Positions 1 through 6,014 of a DNA stretch of 6,435 bases are shown here, one piece after another; within the stretch, counting starts at the first letter, position 1; each line of letters starts with the position of its first letter. Position numbers and translations under genes: made by a program. Under the pieces are notes generated by a model. That model was not told where the DNA came from. It saw nothing but the letters and a program-made list of their open reading frames with translations, and did not search any database. This stretch comes from Vulcanimicrobiota bacterium. GTDB taxonomy: Bacteria > Vulcanimicrobiota > Vulcanimicrobiia > Vulcanimicrobiales > Vulcanimicrobiaceae. The DNA lies in contig JAFAHB010000092.1 of the NCBI GenBank assembly GCA_019237435.1, forward strand, positions 1 through 6,435, read 5' to 3'.

Positions 1-117
1 TCGCTCCCAACGCTCAGGACGATCCTTTATCAGGCCTGGAGCGACATGGAACGAGGCGTCGTGCGCTTGCCGTCGGGACTTACGGGTGCGCCGAACCTCC
101 CCGATAATGCGCGGTGA
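1..117 (+). CDS. Possible C-terminal end of an upstream gene (5' partial)
   Basis: Frame 1 is open from the window edge to a TGA at 115-117 and would encode 38 residues beginning SLPTLRTILYQAWSDMERG and ending NLPDNAR. The composition looks protein-like rather than arginine-rich. About 74% of third codon positions are G or C, higher than in the next frame over the same bases, which mildly supports coding. I do not recognise the family from so short a tail. It could equally be non-coding DNA that is open by chance, so treat it as a tentative partial gene. Confidence 0.3.
   Translation, partial: SLPTLRTILYQAWSDMERGVVRLPSGLTGAPNLPDNAR
103..108 (+). promoter_or_regulatory. Candidate -10 box for the sigma/anti-sigma operon
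   Basis: GATAAT matches the housekeeping -10 consensus TATAAT at five of six bases. It lies about 125 bases before the sigma-factor start and just before the stop of the possible upstream gene. The hexamer 17 bases upstream (TTACGG, 80-85) is a poor -35 match. If real, transcription would begin near 115 and leave a leader of roughly 118 bases. No clear ECF-type promoter was found in the leader (118-232), so autoregulation is not shown by the sequence. Confidence 0.22.
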
Positions 118-232
118 CGAGCGCCGGCCGAGGCTGGAGATAGGCGCGCGCGGCAGAACGCCCGCAATCTGGCGGCCATGCCCGCGCGTTTAAGGGCAGT
201 GCAGGACCTCCAGTCGCGCGAAGAACCGAGCG

Positions 233-766
233 GTGGAAGAGGCAGCCGGCCTCATGGAGCGGGTGCGCCTCCGTGACGCCGACGCATTCGAAGCGCTCTA
301 CGACGGCTACCATCGCTTGGTATACGGCGTAGCGATGCGCGTGCTCGCCGACCCGGGTGCTGCGGAAGACGTGACGCAAGCGGTGTTTTTAAAGGTCTGG
401 AGCAGCCCGGCTCTCTTCCAAGGCGGCAGTTTCGGCGCGTGGATCGCCCGCGTCGCCCGCAACCGCGCGGTCGACCTGGCGCGAAGCCGTTCCAGCCATG
501 GCGAAAGCCAGCTTGACGAAACACTCGTCGTCGAGGAAGACCTCGAGGATACCGCCCTTGCCAACATTGACGGCGAGCGCGTGCGCAAAGCGCTCGCCCG
601 ACTGCCCGTGGAGCAGCGCGAACCGATCGAGTTAGGATTCTTCGGAGGCGCCACACAGGATCAGATCGCGCGCCAGACCGGTTTGCCGTTAGGCACCGTG
701 AAGACGCGCATTCGAACCGGTTTGCGGCGACTGCGCAATGCGCTGGAAGACGCCCTAACCGTATGA
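233..766 (+). CDS. ECF-family RNA polymerase sigma factor (sigma-70 family)
   Basis: This protein directs RNA polymerase to a specific promoter set, normally when a partner anti-sigma factor releases it. The 177-residue product has the two-domain ECF layout. Sigma region 2 spans about residues 19-86, with DAFEALYDGYHRLVY, the DVTQAVFLKVW helix (46-56) that binds core polymerase, and the region 2.4 stretch ARNRAVDLARS. An acidic linker follows (about 87-115). Sigma region 4 (about 117-168) has LPVEQREPIEL and a helix-turn-helix ending LPLGTVKTRIRTGLRRLR. The GTG start at 233 is chosen because the LMERV segment belongs to the domain and an in-frame stop lies at 191-193. ATG 254 is the alternative: it has GAGG 11 bases upstream but would trim the domain edge. 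The TGA stop overlaps the anti-sigma ATG. The target promoter is unknown. Confidence 0.93.
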   Translation: MEEAAGLMERVRLRDADAFEALYDGYHRLVYGVAMRVLADPGAAEDVTQAVFLKVWSSPALFQGGSFGAWIARVARNRAVDLARSRSSHGESQLDETLVVEEDLEDTALANIDGERVRKALARLPVEQREPIELGFFGGATQDQIARQTGLPLGTVKTRIRTGLRRLRNALEDALTV

Positions 767-1461
767 CTGGGCACGAAGAGCGGTTCGACAGCGTCGCCGC
801 TTACGCGCTCGGCGCACTGCCGCCGGCCGAGGCGGCTGCCATCAAGGAGCACCTGCAAACCTGCGCGCTCTGCCGCGAAGAGTACGCTTACCTTCGGCCG
901 GCGGTGACGGCCGTCGCTTATTCTGCTGAAGCTTGCACCGATGCAGGCAGTGGTGCGGTTGCGGTGAGTCCGCTGCTTAAGTCGCGAATCATGAAGCGCG
1001 TTCGTTCCGAGGCGGCATCGCGCGAAGCCGCGCGCCGTATTTGGCCTGCATATGCGCTCGCTGCGGCGTGCGTGGCGATCGCGATCGTCACCGGGCTGAC
1101 GGATCTCTCGCTGAACCGGCAGAACGATGCGCAACGCCAAACGATTGCGGATCTGGCCGCACCCGACGCTCGCCGGCACTTCTTTGCCGGCGGCGAAGTC
1201 GTCACCCACGGCGGACGGATCTACATCGCGATGCGCAATCTGCCGGCGCTGCCGGCGGGCCGCGTATTTCAAGCCTGGACCCTTGCAAGAGGTGCGACGC
1301 GAGTCGCGCCCTCAAGCACTTTCGCGCCCGGCAGCGGCGGCGTCGCAGTAGTGGCACTTCCCGAAGCGGCGACGAACATCGCCGCGGTGGCTGTGAGCGT
1401 CGAGCCCTATGGCGGTTCGAGCCAACCCACCACCAAGCCGATCGCAGTCGTCCGCATCTAA
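763..1461 (+). CDS. RskA-like membrane-anchored anti-sigma factor
   Basis: This protein should bind and silence the sigma factor encoded just upstream, releasing it after an envelope signal, usually through proteolysis of the membrane-bound form. The 232-residue product has three parts. The cytoplasmic N-terminus carries an anti-sigma zinc-binding pattern, H30-x3-C34-x2-C37, within KEHLQTCALCREEY. A single hydrophobic segment (about 93-113) is preceded by basic residues (REAARR), which places the C-terminus outside the cytoplasm. The exported domain (about 135-232) has RskA-family hallmarks: GRVFQAW (166-172) and, near the end, VEPYGGSSQPTTKP. The four-base ATGA overlap with the sigma gene implies translational coupling and balanced amounts of the two proteins. 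The family call is firm; the signal sensed is unknown. Confidence 0.92.
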   Translation: MTGHEERFDSVAAYALGALPPAEAAAIKEHLQTCALCREEYAYLRPAVTAVAYSAEACTDAGSGAVAVSPLLKSRIMKRVRSEAASREAARRIWPAYALAAACVAIAIVTGLTDLSLNRQNDAQRQTIADLAAPDARRHFFAGGEVVTHGGRIYIAMRNLPALPAGRVFQAWTLARGATRVAPSSTFAPGSGGVAVVALPEAATNIAAVAVSVEPYGGSSQPTTKPIAVVRI

Positions 1462-1482
1462 ATCCAAACGCGCACGTCGCCC

Positions 1483-1530
1483 GTTCCCCTTCCGAGACTC
1501 ACCGAAAAGAGCTGCGGCTCGGAAAGGAAC
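1483..1530 (+). promoter_or_regulatory. Inverted repeat that would sequester a ribosome-binding site
   Basis: GTTCCCCTTCCGAG (1483-1496) is nearly the reverse complement of CTCGGAAAGGAAC (1518-1530). It gives a 7-bp inner stem (1490-1496 with 1518-1524), a small internal loop (C1488, C1489 against A1525) and a 5-bp outer stem (1483-1487 with 1526-1530). The 3' arm contains the whole Shine-Dalgarno region of the secreted-protein gene starting at 1533. A shorter hairpin, GAGC-TGCG-GCTC (1509-1520), uses part of the same arm, so the two folds exclude each other. No U-tract follows, so a classical terminator is unlikely. The base pairing is visible in the sequence; a regulatory role is inferred. 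Confidence 0.45.
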
Positions 1531-1532
1531 CC

Positions 1533-2156
1533 ATGAAGAACCTGCGATTCACCGCCGTTCTCGCGACCCTGTTGACATCCGTTTTCACTGGCGTTGCAAT
1601 GGCGGCCCTCATGCCCAACGTCGAGAACGCGCCGACGCGTTTCACGGGATCGTGCTGCATTTATACCGGCGCGCCGGCGCTGCAAGTAACGCTCTCGATG
1701 GTAGAAGCGGGCGGCGGCCCAACTAACTTTAGCACGGCGACGTTATTGAAAACGCTCACCGGTCCGCTTTTCGACGCCGAAGTCGCGAAGTTGACGAAAG
1801 AGTACGGGAAGGCGGAAGTCGCGCAGTTCCTGCGGACCTTCGACTTCGTCGTCTCCGACTCGTTGCGGATCGTCAAAGAAAAGAACATCGCGCTCCCGAG
1901 CCAGCCCAGTCCTGACCCCAAAGATGGCAAAGCGCTAGCCGGCGCGTTGTGGGCGGCGGGCCAAACCGGCGAAGGCTTCAACGTTGAGGTGATGCTCGAT
2001 CGCGCGGTCTCGCACCAGATTCACTTTAAAGTGATGAGCGACATCGACGTAAAGTACGGCCTTGCGGCCGACGCGCAATACCACGCCATCCTCACGACGG
2101 CGATGAACGACCTTGCCTCCGCGTATCATCTCAATGCGTCGGGTGCGAGCATGTGA
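1533..2156 (+). CDS. Secreted protein of unknown function, encoded next to the sigma/anti-sigma pair
   Basis: The 207-residue product opens with a Sec signal peptide: a basic n-region (MKNLR), a hydrophobic core and a likely cleavage after AMA (residue 24). The frame is open much further upstream, inside the anti-sigma gene, but ATG 1533 is the only start giving this signal peptide, and it follows GGAAAGGAAC. Near the mature N-terminus is a Cys-Cys pair (41-42) in TGSCCIYTGAPALQVT, then a glycine-rich VEAGGGPTNFS. The rest looks mainly helical, broken by a proline-rich stretch (PSQPSPDPKDGK, 122-133). Four histidines fall in the last 50 residues (H161, H164, H184, H199). With no lipobox or later membrane segment, it should be released to the periplasm or exterior. 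I do not recognise the family. Metal or heme binding is conceivable from the Cys and His content but unproven. Confidence 0.85.
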   Translation: MKNLRFTAVLATLLTSVFTGVAMAALMPNVENAPTRFTGSCCIYTGAPALQVTLSMVEAGGGPTNFSTATLLKTLTGPLFDAEVAKLTKEYGKAEVAQFLRTFDFVVSDSLRIVKEKNIALPSQPSPDPKDGKALAGALWAAGQTGEGFNVEVMLDRAVSHQIHFKVMSDIDVKYGLAADAQYHAILTTAMNDLASAYHLNASGASM

Positions 2157-2182
2157 GCTAGGTTCCCTAAGCAAGGCAGGGC

Positions 2183-2204
2183 GGCGATTAGCGACGAATC
2201 GGCC
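2183..2204 (+). promoter_or_regulatory. Small hairpin just before the SLH lipoprotein start
   Basis: CGATT (2185-2189) pairs with AATCG (2197-2201) around a 7-base loop. Two further G-C pairs (2183-2184 with 2203-2204) form if G2202 bulges out. It sits six bases before ATG 2210, which has no good Shine-Dalgarno sequence at normal distance. The nearest purine-rich run, AAGGCAGGG (2173-2181), is 28 bases away and would be brought near the start if the hairpin folds. The pairing is seen; the function is a guess. Confidence 0.3.
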
Positions 2205-2209
2205 GTGTC

Positions 2210-3127
2210 ATGGAGCGATATCGTACGATCCTCGCCGTCCTGTTCGCTGCTGCGATCGCCGCCGGGTGCACCCGTTCGAGCACAACGACCGCGCAGTCTT
2301 CGGCAACGCCGCAAGCCACGGAAAGCGCACCCGAAAGCACCGCGTCGGCGACGACTTCGGCGGCGACGACGAATCCGCAAGCCACGCCCGCCGCCAACGC
2401 CGGGACGCCGGTGAACTATACCGACATTGCGGGCACGCCCGACGAGAAGTACATCACGGAGCTCGCGGCACTCGGCGTTTTCGGCACCCCGAACGGCTCC
2501 TTCAATCCGAACGGCACGATTACGCGCGGCGACTTCGTCAAGTGGCTGGTGCTTGCGAACAACGCGATCTTCGCAAGCACGCCCGGCAAACAGATCCAGC
2601 CCTCGCAGTCCAGTACGTCCTCGTATCCGGACGTCGCCGGCTCGCACCCCGATTTTGCTTACATTCAAGGCATGTACGACGCCGGCTTCGCCGTCGGATT
2701 TCCCGACAAGACGTTCAAGCCGGACGCGCTGTTGACGCACGAGCAGATGATCGCCATCAAGGAAAGCGTCGATCGGGGCGGCCTGCAGCAATATTACGTA
2801 ACGAATTGGGACTCGACGATGCCCGATTGGAAGGACAAGGGGCAGATCAACAAGCTTTTCCGCGGCCCCGTTGCCGAGGATTCGGGCCTCGACCGCGTGG
2901 CGGTCACGAACTGGAACCATCCGAACCTCGTGATCGACAACGTTCCGCGCACGTTCGGCGCAATTGCGATGTTCCGGCCTGCCCAAACCGTAACGCGCGC
3001 CCAGGCCGCGGCCGTCATTTGGAAGATTGGTCCGCACAACGACCACGTTTCGAATCCCACTCAGGATGACGTCCCACGGAGCGCCGCCGATGCGCTGGCT
3101 CCGCCCACACCCACGCCGACGCCGTGA
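2210..3127 (+). CDS. S-layer homology (SLH) repeat lipoprotein
   Basis: The 305-residue product begins with a lipoprotein signal peptide ending AAIAAGC, making Cys20 the likely lipidated residue. A long Ser/Thr/Ala/Gln-rich linker follows (21-66), suited to spanning a wall or periplasm. There are then two clear SLH units: about 70-118 (YTDIAGTPDEKYITELAALGV, with the ITRGDFVKWL motif) and about 139-186 (YPDVAGSHPDFAYIQGMYDAG, FPDKTFKPDALLTHEQM). A third, diverged unit lies at about 206-274, ending FRPAQTVTRAQAAAVIW. The C-terminus is a short PTPTPTP tail. SLH domains generally bind secondary cell-wall polymers or peptidoglycan, so the protein probably links a membrane to the wall. ATG 2210 is the first start after an in-frame stop at 2189-2191. 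It shares its direction with the sigma/anti-sigma module, suggesting regulation by it. Confidence 0.9.
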   Translation: MERYRTILAVLFAAAIAAGCTRSSTTTAQSSATPQATESAPESTASATTSAATTNPQATPAANAGTPVNYTDIAGTPDEKYITELAALGVFGTPNGSFNPNGTITRGDFVKWLVLANNAIFASTPGKQIQPSQSSTSSYPDVAGSHPDFAYIQGMYDAGFAVGFPDKTFKPDALLTHEQMIAIKESVDRGGLQQYYVTNWDSTMPDWKDKGQINKLFRGPVAEDSGLDRVAVTNWNHPNLVIDNVPRTFGAIAMFRPAQTVTRAQAAAVIWKIGPHNDHVSNPTQDDVPRSAADALAPPTPTPTP

Positions 3128-3143
3128 TTCGAAGCGTCGCACG

Positions 3144-3770
3144 ATGGCGAAACCGGTAATCTTCGCCGCCCTCGCCGCCCTCTTGGTTGGGTGCGGCGGC
3201 GCAACGTTCGCCGTCGACAAAGCGCCGCCCGTCGAGCAGAGTGCAAGCGCGTTGCGCGCGACCAAAGTCTATCAGCCGTTGGCGGTCGGCGATTACTGGA
3301 CGTATACCTGCAATCACAGCTTCGCGATTGCGAACCGCATCACCAAAACGGTCGCAATCGGCAAACGCACGACGTACGCGTTTTCTTTGCAAATTCCCAG
3401 CTCGCCGACGAAATCCGCGCGCGTCGTCGAACTGCTTTCCAACGACACCCGGGGCAACACCTGGATCTACGGGTATTTGCTGGACGGAAAAATCCGTAGC
3501 TTTCCGGCGCGCGAGATCGTGTCTTTCGCACCGGTGAAAAATGAGCACTTCGACTATCCGCGCCCGAAGCACGGAACCGTAAGCCGGCTCTTCAAGACGT
3601 TCGAATACACCAATAAGACCCCGCTGGGAGTTTTTTGGGTGGCCGCGTATTTTGAAAGCCGCGGCACGCATAACTACGGTTACTCGTTAGGCCGCGGGGT
3701 GATGGAAGAAGACCACGGCCCCCACTATCAGTACGACTGTTTGATCGAGAGATACGTGCTGCACAAATAG
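3144..3770 (+). CDS. Putative lipoprotein of unknown function
   Basis: The 208-residue product starts with a compact signal peptide and a strong lipobox, LVGC, so Cys17 should be lipidated. The open frame extends upstream to about 3027, but that part overlaps the SLH gene and is arginine-rich; ATG 3144 gives the clean lipoprotein signal. After a short linker comes YQPLAVGDYWTYTC (43-56). This resembles the 'Y-x-P-L-x-x-G-x-x-W-x-Y' opening seen in many uncharacterised bacterial lipoproteins that look beta-rich. Alternating polar and aromatic residues continue to the end, with GVFWVAAYFESRG (162-174) and a GRG turn near 183. Cys56 and Cys199 could form a disulfide. It lies 16 bases after the SLH gene with only a weak ribosome-binding site, so it is probably co-transcribed with it. 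The function is unknown. Confidence 0.85.
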   Translation: MAKPVIFAALAALLVGCGGATFAVDKAPPVEQSASALRATKVYQPLAVGDYWTYTCNHSFAIANRITKTVAIGKRTTYAFSLQIPSSPTKSARVVELLSNDTRGNTWIYGYLLDGKIRSFPAREIVSFAPVKNEHFDYPRPKHGTVSRLFKTFEYTNKTPLGVFWVAAYFESRGTHNYGYSLGRGVMEEDHGPHYQYDCLIERYVLHK

Positions 3771-3786
3771 CCGCGGCTTAGCGCGG
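3771..3786. terminator. Short GC hairpin between convergent genes (weak)
   Basis: CCGCG (3771-3775) and CGCGG (3782-3786) are exact reverse complements around a 6-base loop. They sit in the 7-base gap between the stops of the two convergent groups and run into the last codons of the minus-strand gene. The stem is only 5 bp and has no T-tract on either side. Intrinsic termination is therefore doubtful, but no better terminator is visible here. Confidence 0.2.
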
Positions 3787-5658
3787 CGATCCGCCGTTTC
3801 GCGCGGCAATTCGCTGCGCCATAGCCATGATCGTAAGCATCGGGTTGACGCCGCTCGATTGCGGAAATACCGCCGCGTCGGCGACGAGCAGATTGGCGTA
3901 CCCCCAAACGCGCCCATCTGCGTCAACGACCGAACGCTTCGGATCCGCGCCCATCGCCGCCGTGCCCATTTGGTGCGCGGAGAAGAGAATCTGACGGTTC
4001 GGCGCTACTCCGATCGAGCGCAAGCGATGCGCGAACGCCTCGCGATAACGCGGGGACCATTGCGACCGCGTTACTTCGATTGGAGCGGTATGCAGGGTCA
4101 GCATGCGTTGCGCCCCAGCCGCGAAACCGAGATCGAAGATGCCGGCAAGTCCGGCGAGCAAGTTCTCGCCGTCGAATAGCGAGACGCGATAGCGGATATA
4201 TGCCTCATCGTCAAGGTCGATCGCCCCGGGATCGCGGTCGCGAGTTAGCGCAAAGAGCGTTGCGACGTTGCGCACGCGGCCCATTAAATCGGCGTGCCGA
4301 GCGCGGCTCTGCCATGGAAGGGCGAGCGCGGCCATGCCGGGGTGCGCGGGCGCGACCTCGATCTTTGCGCCGTAGTTTCCGCTGCGGTAGTTGAACGCGT
4401 CGGAGTAAGCGGTTTGCATGGGTCCGCTCCACGGCGCGATCTCGCGATCGAACTCGGCAACCGCAGCGGCGACCGGGTGTAAGAAGAGACGCCGGCCCAG
4501 CAGCGCATGCTCGATGCCGCTGCGAGCCAAAAGGCCCGGCGTGCGCAACGCGCCCGCGCAAACCGCGACGAGATCGGCTTCGACGCTAAACGAACGAATA
4601 GCGCCCCCGGTGCTTTGACGCGCAACGACGCCGCAGGCTCGCGCGCCGCTCACCTCGATTCGAAGTGCGGCCGCGTTGGGATAGATGGCGCCGCCGGGCG
4701 CCGCGATATCGAGCAGATAGGTCGCGGCGGTCGAACGCTTCTTGCCGTACGCGCATCCGAAACCGCAGTAGCCGCATCCCTCGCCGCAGTCGGCCGCCGC
4801 GTTTCGAGGTGACGCTTCCGCATGAAGGCCGAGCGCGCGCGCACCCTCGACGATGACGCGATTGTTCGCATTGTGTTCCGCCGCCGGAGCGATGGCGAGA
4901 CGCTCTTCGATCGCGGCGTAATGCGGCGCGAGCTCGGCGGCAAGATCGGCGATTCCGCTGTGCGCGCTCCATTCCTCGGCGATCTGGTCCGGCAGCCGTA
5001 GGCTCGTGCACCAGTTGACGGTCGTGCCGCCGCCGAGCGTCGCGCCCGCGAGAATCACGATGCCGAGATCGCCGGTAGCGGCGAGGCCGGCATCGAGATA
5101 GAGCTCCGACGTCGCGATCTCGCGCTGGGTAAAATCGCCGGCTTGCCAGGCGCCTCCCGCTTCCAAAACGACGACCCGTTTGCCGGCGCGCGCAAACGAC
5201 GATGCCAGAGCGCCGCCGCCCGCGCCGCTGCCGACGACCACGACGTCGGCTCGCACGCGCTCGCCGTCATTTGCGCGCGCCAGCGGCACCCAAATGTCCG
5301 GAGAAGTCGCGTCCTGCCTTGGGCCAGGGTAACCGATGCGCGGCCACGTCGGATTTTCGCTCCCCGGCTCGCTCTCGGCGTAGGCGAGAAAGAGCGAGAG
5401 CCTCTTGAGCGCGGAAAATCCCGTGCGCAACTGCGCGACAGGGGCGTGCGCCAACATCCGAAGCACGGGAGGCCGAGCCAGGGGAAACTTCGTCGGCAAC
5501 CATAGGAGATCGAGTAGGTGCTCGAGATCCGCCCTCCGCCCCGGAGTGAGCCGGTCAAAGGCGGCGACGGCGTGCTGCACGACGCGCTCGATGCGCGCAT
5601 CGTCGGGCGCCAACGCCGCTACGACGTTGCGGAGCGTGGCCATACGACGGTCGTTCAT
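3778..5658 (-). CDS. GMC-family FAD oxidoreductase, long-chain alcohol oxidase type
   Basis: This is probably an FAD-dependent oxidase or dehydrogenase of an alcohol substrate; long-chain fatty alcohols are suggested by family resemblance only. The 626-residue product has an N-terminal helical domain (1-112) ending LKRLSLFLAYAES and WPRIGYPGP, typical of the long-chain alcohol oxidase branch. The FAD-binding Rossmann motif follows (VVVGSGAGGG, 140-149, with E166), then the GMC signature GATLGGGTTVNW (205-216). A cysteine cluster, C291-x3-C295-x2-C298-x3-C302, precedes AYGKK. The C-terminal GMC domain has the expected catalytic His562 (HQMGT) and Asn605 (GVNPM). No export signal is visible. 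The frame is open upstream to 5778, but ATG 5658 is chosen because it has GGAG five bases upstream and starts two bases after the preceding gene's stop. The true substrate and electron acceptor are unknown. Confidence 0.92.
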   Translation of the reverse strand: MNDRRMATLRNVVAALAPDDARIERVVQHAVAAFDRLTPGRRADLEHLLDLLWLPTKFPLARPPVLRMLAHAPVAQLRTGFSALKRLSLFLAYAESEPGSENPTWPRIGYPGPRQDATSPDIWVPLARANDGERVRADVVVVGSGAGGGALASSFARAGKRVVVLEAGGAWQAGDFTQREIATSELYLDAGLAATGDLGIVILAGATLGGGTTVNWCTSLRLPDQIAEEWSAHSGIADLAAELAPHYAAIEERLAIAPAAEHNANNRVIVEGARALGLHAEASPRNAAADCGEGCGYCGFGCAYGKKRSTAATYLLDIAAPGGAIYPNAAALRIEVSGARACGVVARQSTGGAIRSFSVEADLVAVCAGALRTPGLLARSGIEHALLGRRLFLHPVAAAVAEFDREIAPWSGPMQTAYSDAFNYRSGNYGAKIEVAPAHPGMAALALPWQSRARHADLMGRVRNVATLFALTRDRDPGAIDLDDEAYIRYRVSLFDGENLLAGLAGIFDLGFAAGAQRMLTLHTAPIEVTRSQWSPRYREAFAHRLRSIGVAPNRQILFSAHQMGTAAMGADPKRSVVDADGRVWGYANLLVADAAVFPQSSGVNPMLTIMAMAQRIAARNGGSPR

Positions 5659-5660
5659 CG

Positions 5661-5966
5661 CTACTCCAAGGGCGGCGCCACCGGCGCCGGCGCGTTCCTC
5701 TTCGGCGCGTGAAGCAACGTCATCGACAGGTATGCGCCGATCCACGAGCCGATCGCGGCGAAGAGCACGTACATCCAATCACGGGTGTACGTGATGACGG
5801 CGAACGATGAGAGCAGATACCATGCGCCGCTCCAGGTTGCTGCGGAAATGCGCCGGCGGCCTGCGACTGCGGCGGTGAAGAAAACGTAAACCGCATCGGT
5901 CGCCGCTGTGCTCGCGACGACGGCAACTGCGAGCAGTGGATGAATCTGCGCAAAGTGCTGCAACAT
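5661..5966 (-). CDS. Small three-helix membrane protein of unknown function
   Basis: The 101-residue product has three likely membrane segments: about 10-34 (LLAVAVVASTAATDAVYVFF), 43-60 (ATWSGAWYLLSSFAVITY) and 64-85 (WMYVLFAAIGSWIGAYLSM). A short basic loop (GRRR, 36-39) separates the first two, and a proline/alanine-rich tail follows. Asp24 lies inside the first helix. The pattern, with the late GSWIGAYLS motif, faintly recalls the small DUF5698/DUF2179-type membrane domain, but I would not assign it. An in-frame TGA lies directly before ATG 5966, so this is the first possible ATG, though its ribosome-binding site is weak (GAAAG). Its end overlaps the GMC gene's ribosome-binding site, two bases from that gene's start. 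The two are almost surely one transcript, and it may anchor or serve the enzyme. Confidence 0.82.
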   Translation of the reverse strand: MLQHFAQIHPLLAVAVVASTAATDAVYVFFTAAVAGRRRISAATWSGAWYLLSSFAVITYTRDWMYVLFAAIGSWIGAYLSMTLLHAPKRNAPAPVAPPLE

Positions 5967-6014
5967 TCAAAGAACTTTCGCGCGCGCGGCGATGGCTCAT
6001 GCCGCCGGCGAGCG

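Noticed and set aside
80..379. A 99-codon minus-strand open frame across the leader and sigma-factor start
   Set aside because: It overlaps the well-supported sigma region 2 coding sequence, has no family resemblance and has low-complexity composition near its end.
661..1272. A 203-codon minus-strand open frame under the anti-sigma factor
   Set aside because: It is arginine-rich without motifs, while the plus strand has the zinc motif, membrane helix and RskA domain in order.
1041..1532. Upstream extension of the secreted-protein frame into the anti-sigma gene
   Set aside because: The extension is rich in Arg and Cys, overlaps the anti-sigma gene out of frame and would hide the signal peptide; ATG 1533 has a proper ribosome-binding site.
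3097..3127. CCCAC/GCCGAC-type short repeats near the end of the SLH gene as a possible repeat array
   Set aside because: They simply encode the PTPTPTP tail of the SLH lipoprotein; there are too few copies and no spacers for a CRISPR or functional DNA repeat.
2126..3265. A 379-codon open frame on the minus strand, antisense to the SLH lipoprotein
   Set aside because: It is very arginine- and glycine-rich with no recognisable domain, which is typical of an antisense frame in GC-rich DNA. The plus strand has a lipobox and clear SLH repeats over the same bases.
5659..5778. Forty-residue N-terminal extension of the GMC oxidoreductase
   Set aside because: It overlaps the small membrane protein gene, is rich in Arg, Asp and Ala without domain match, and the ribosome-binding site supports the start at 5658.
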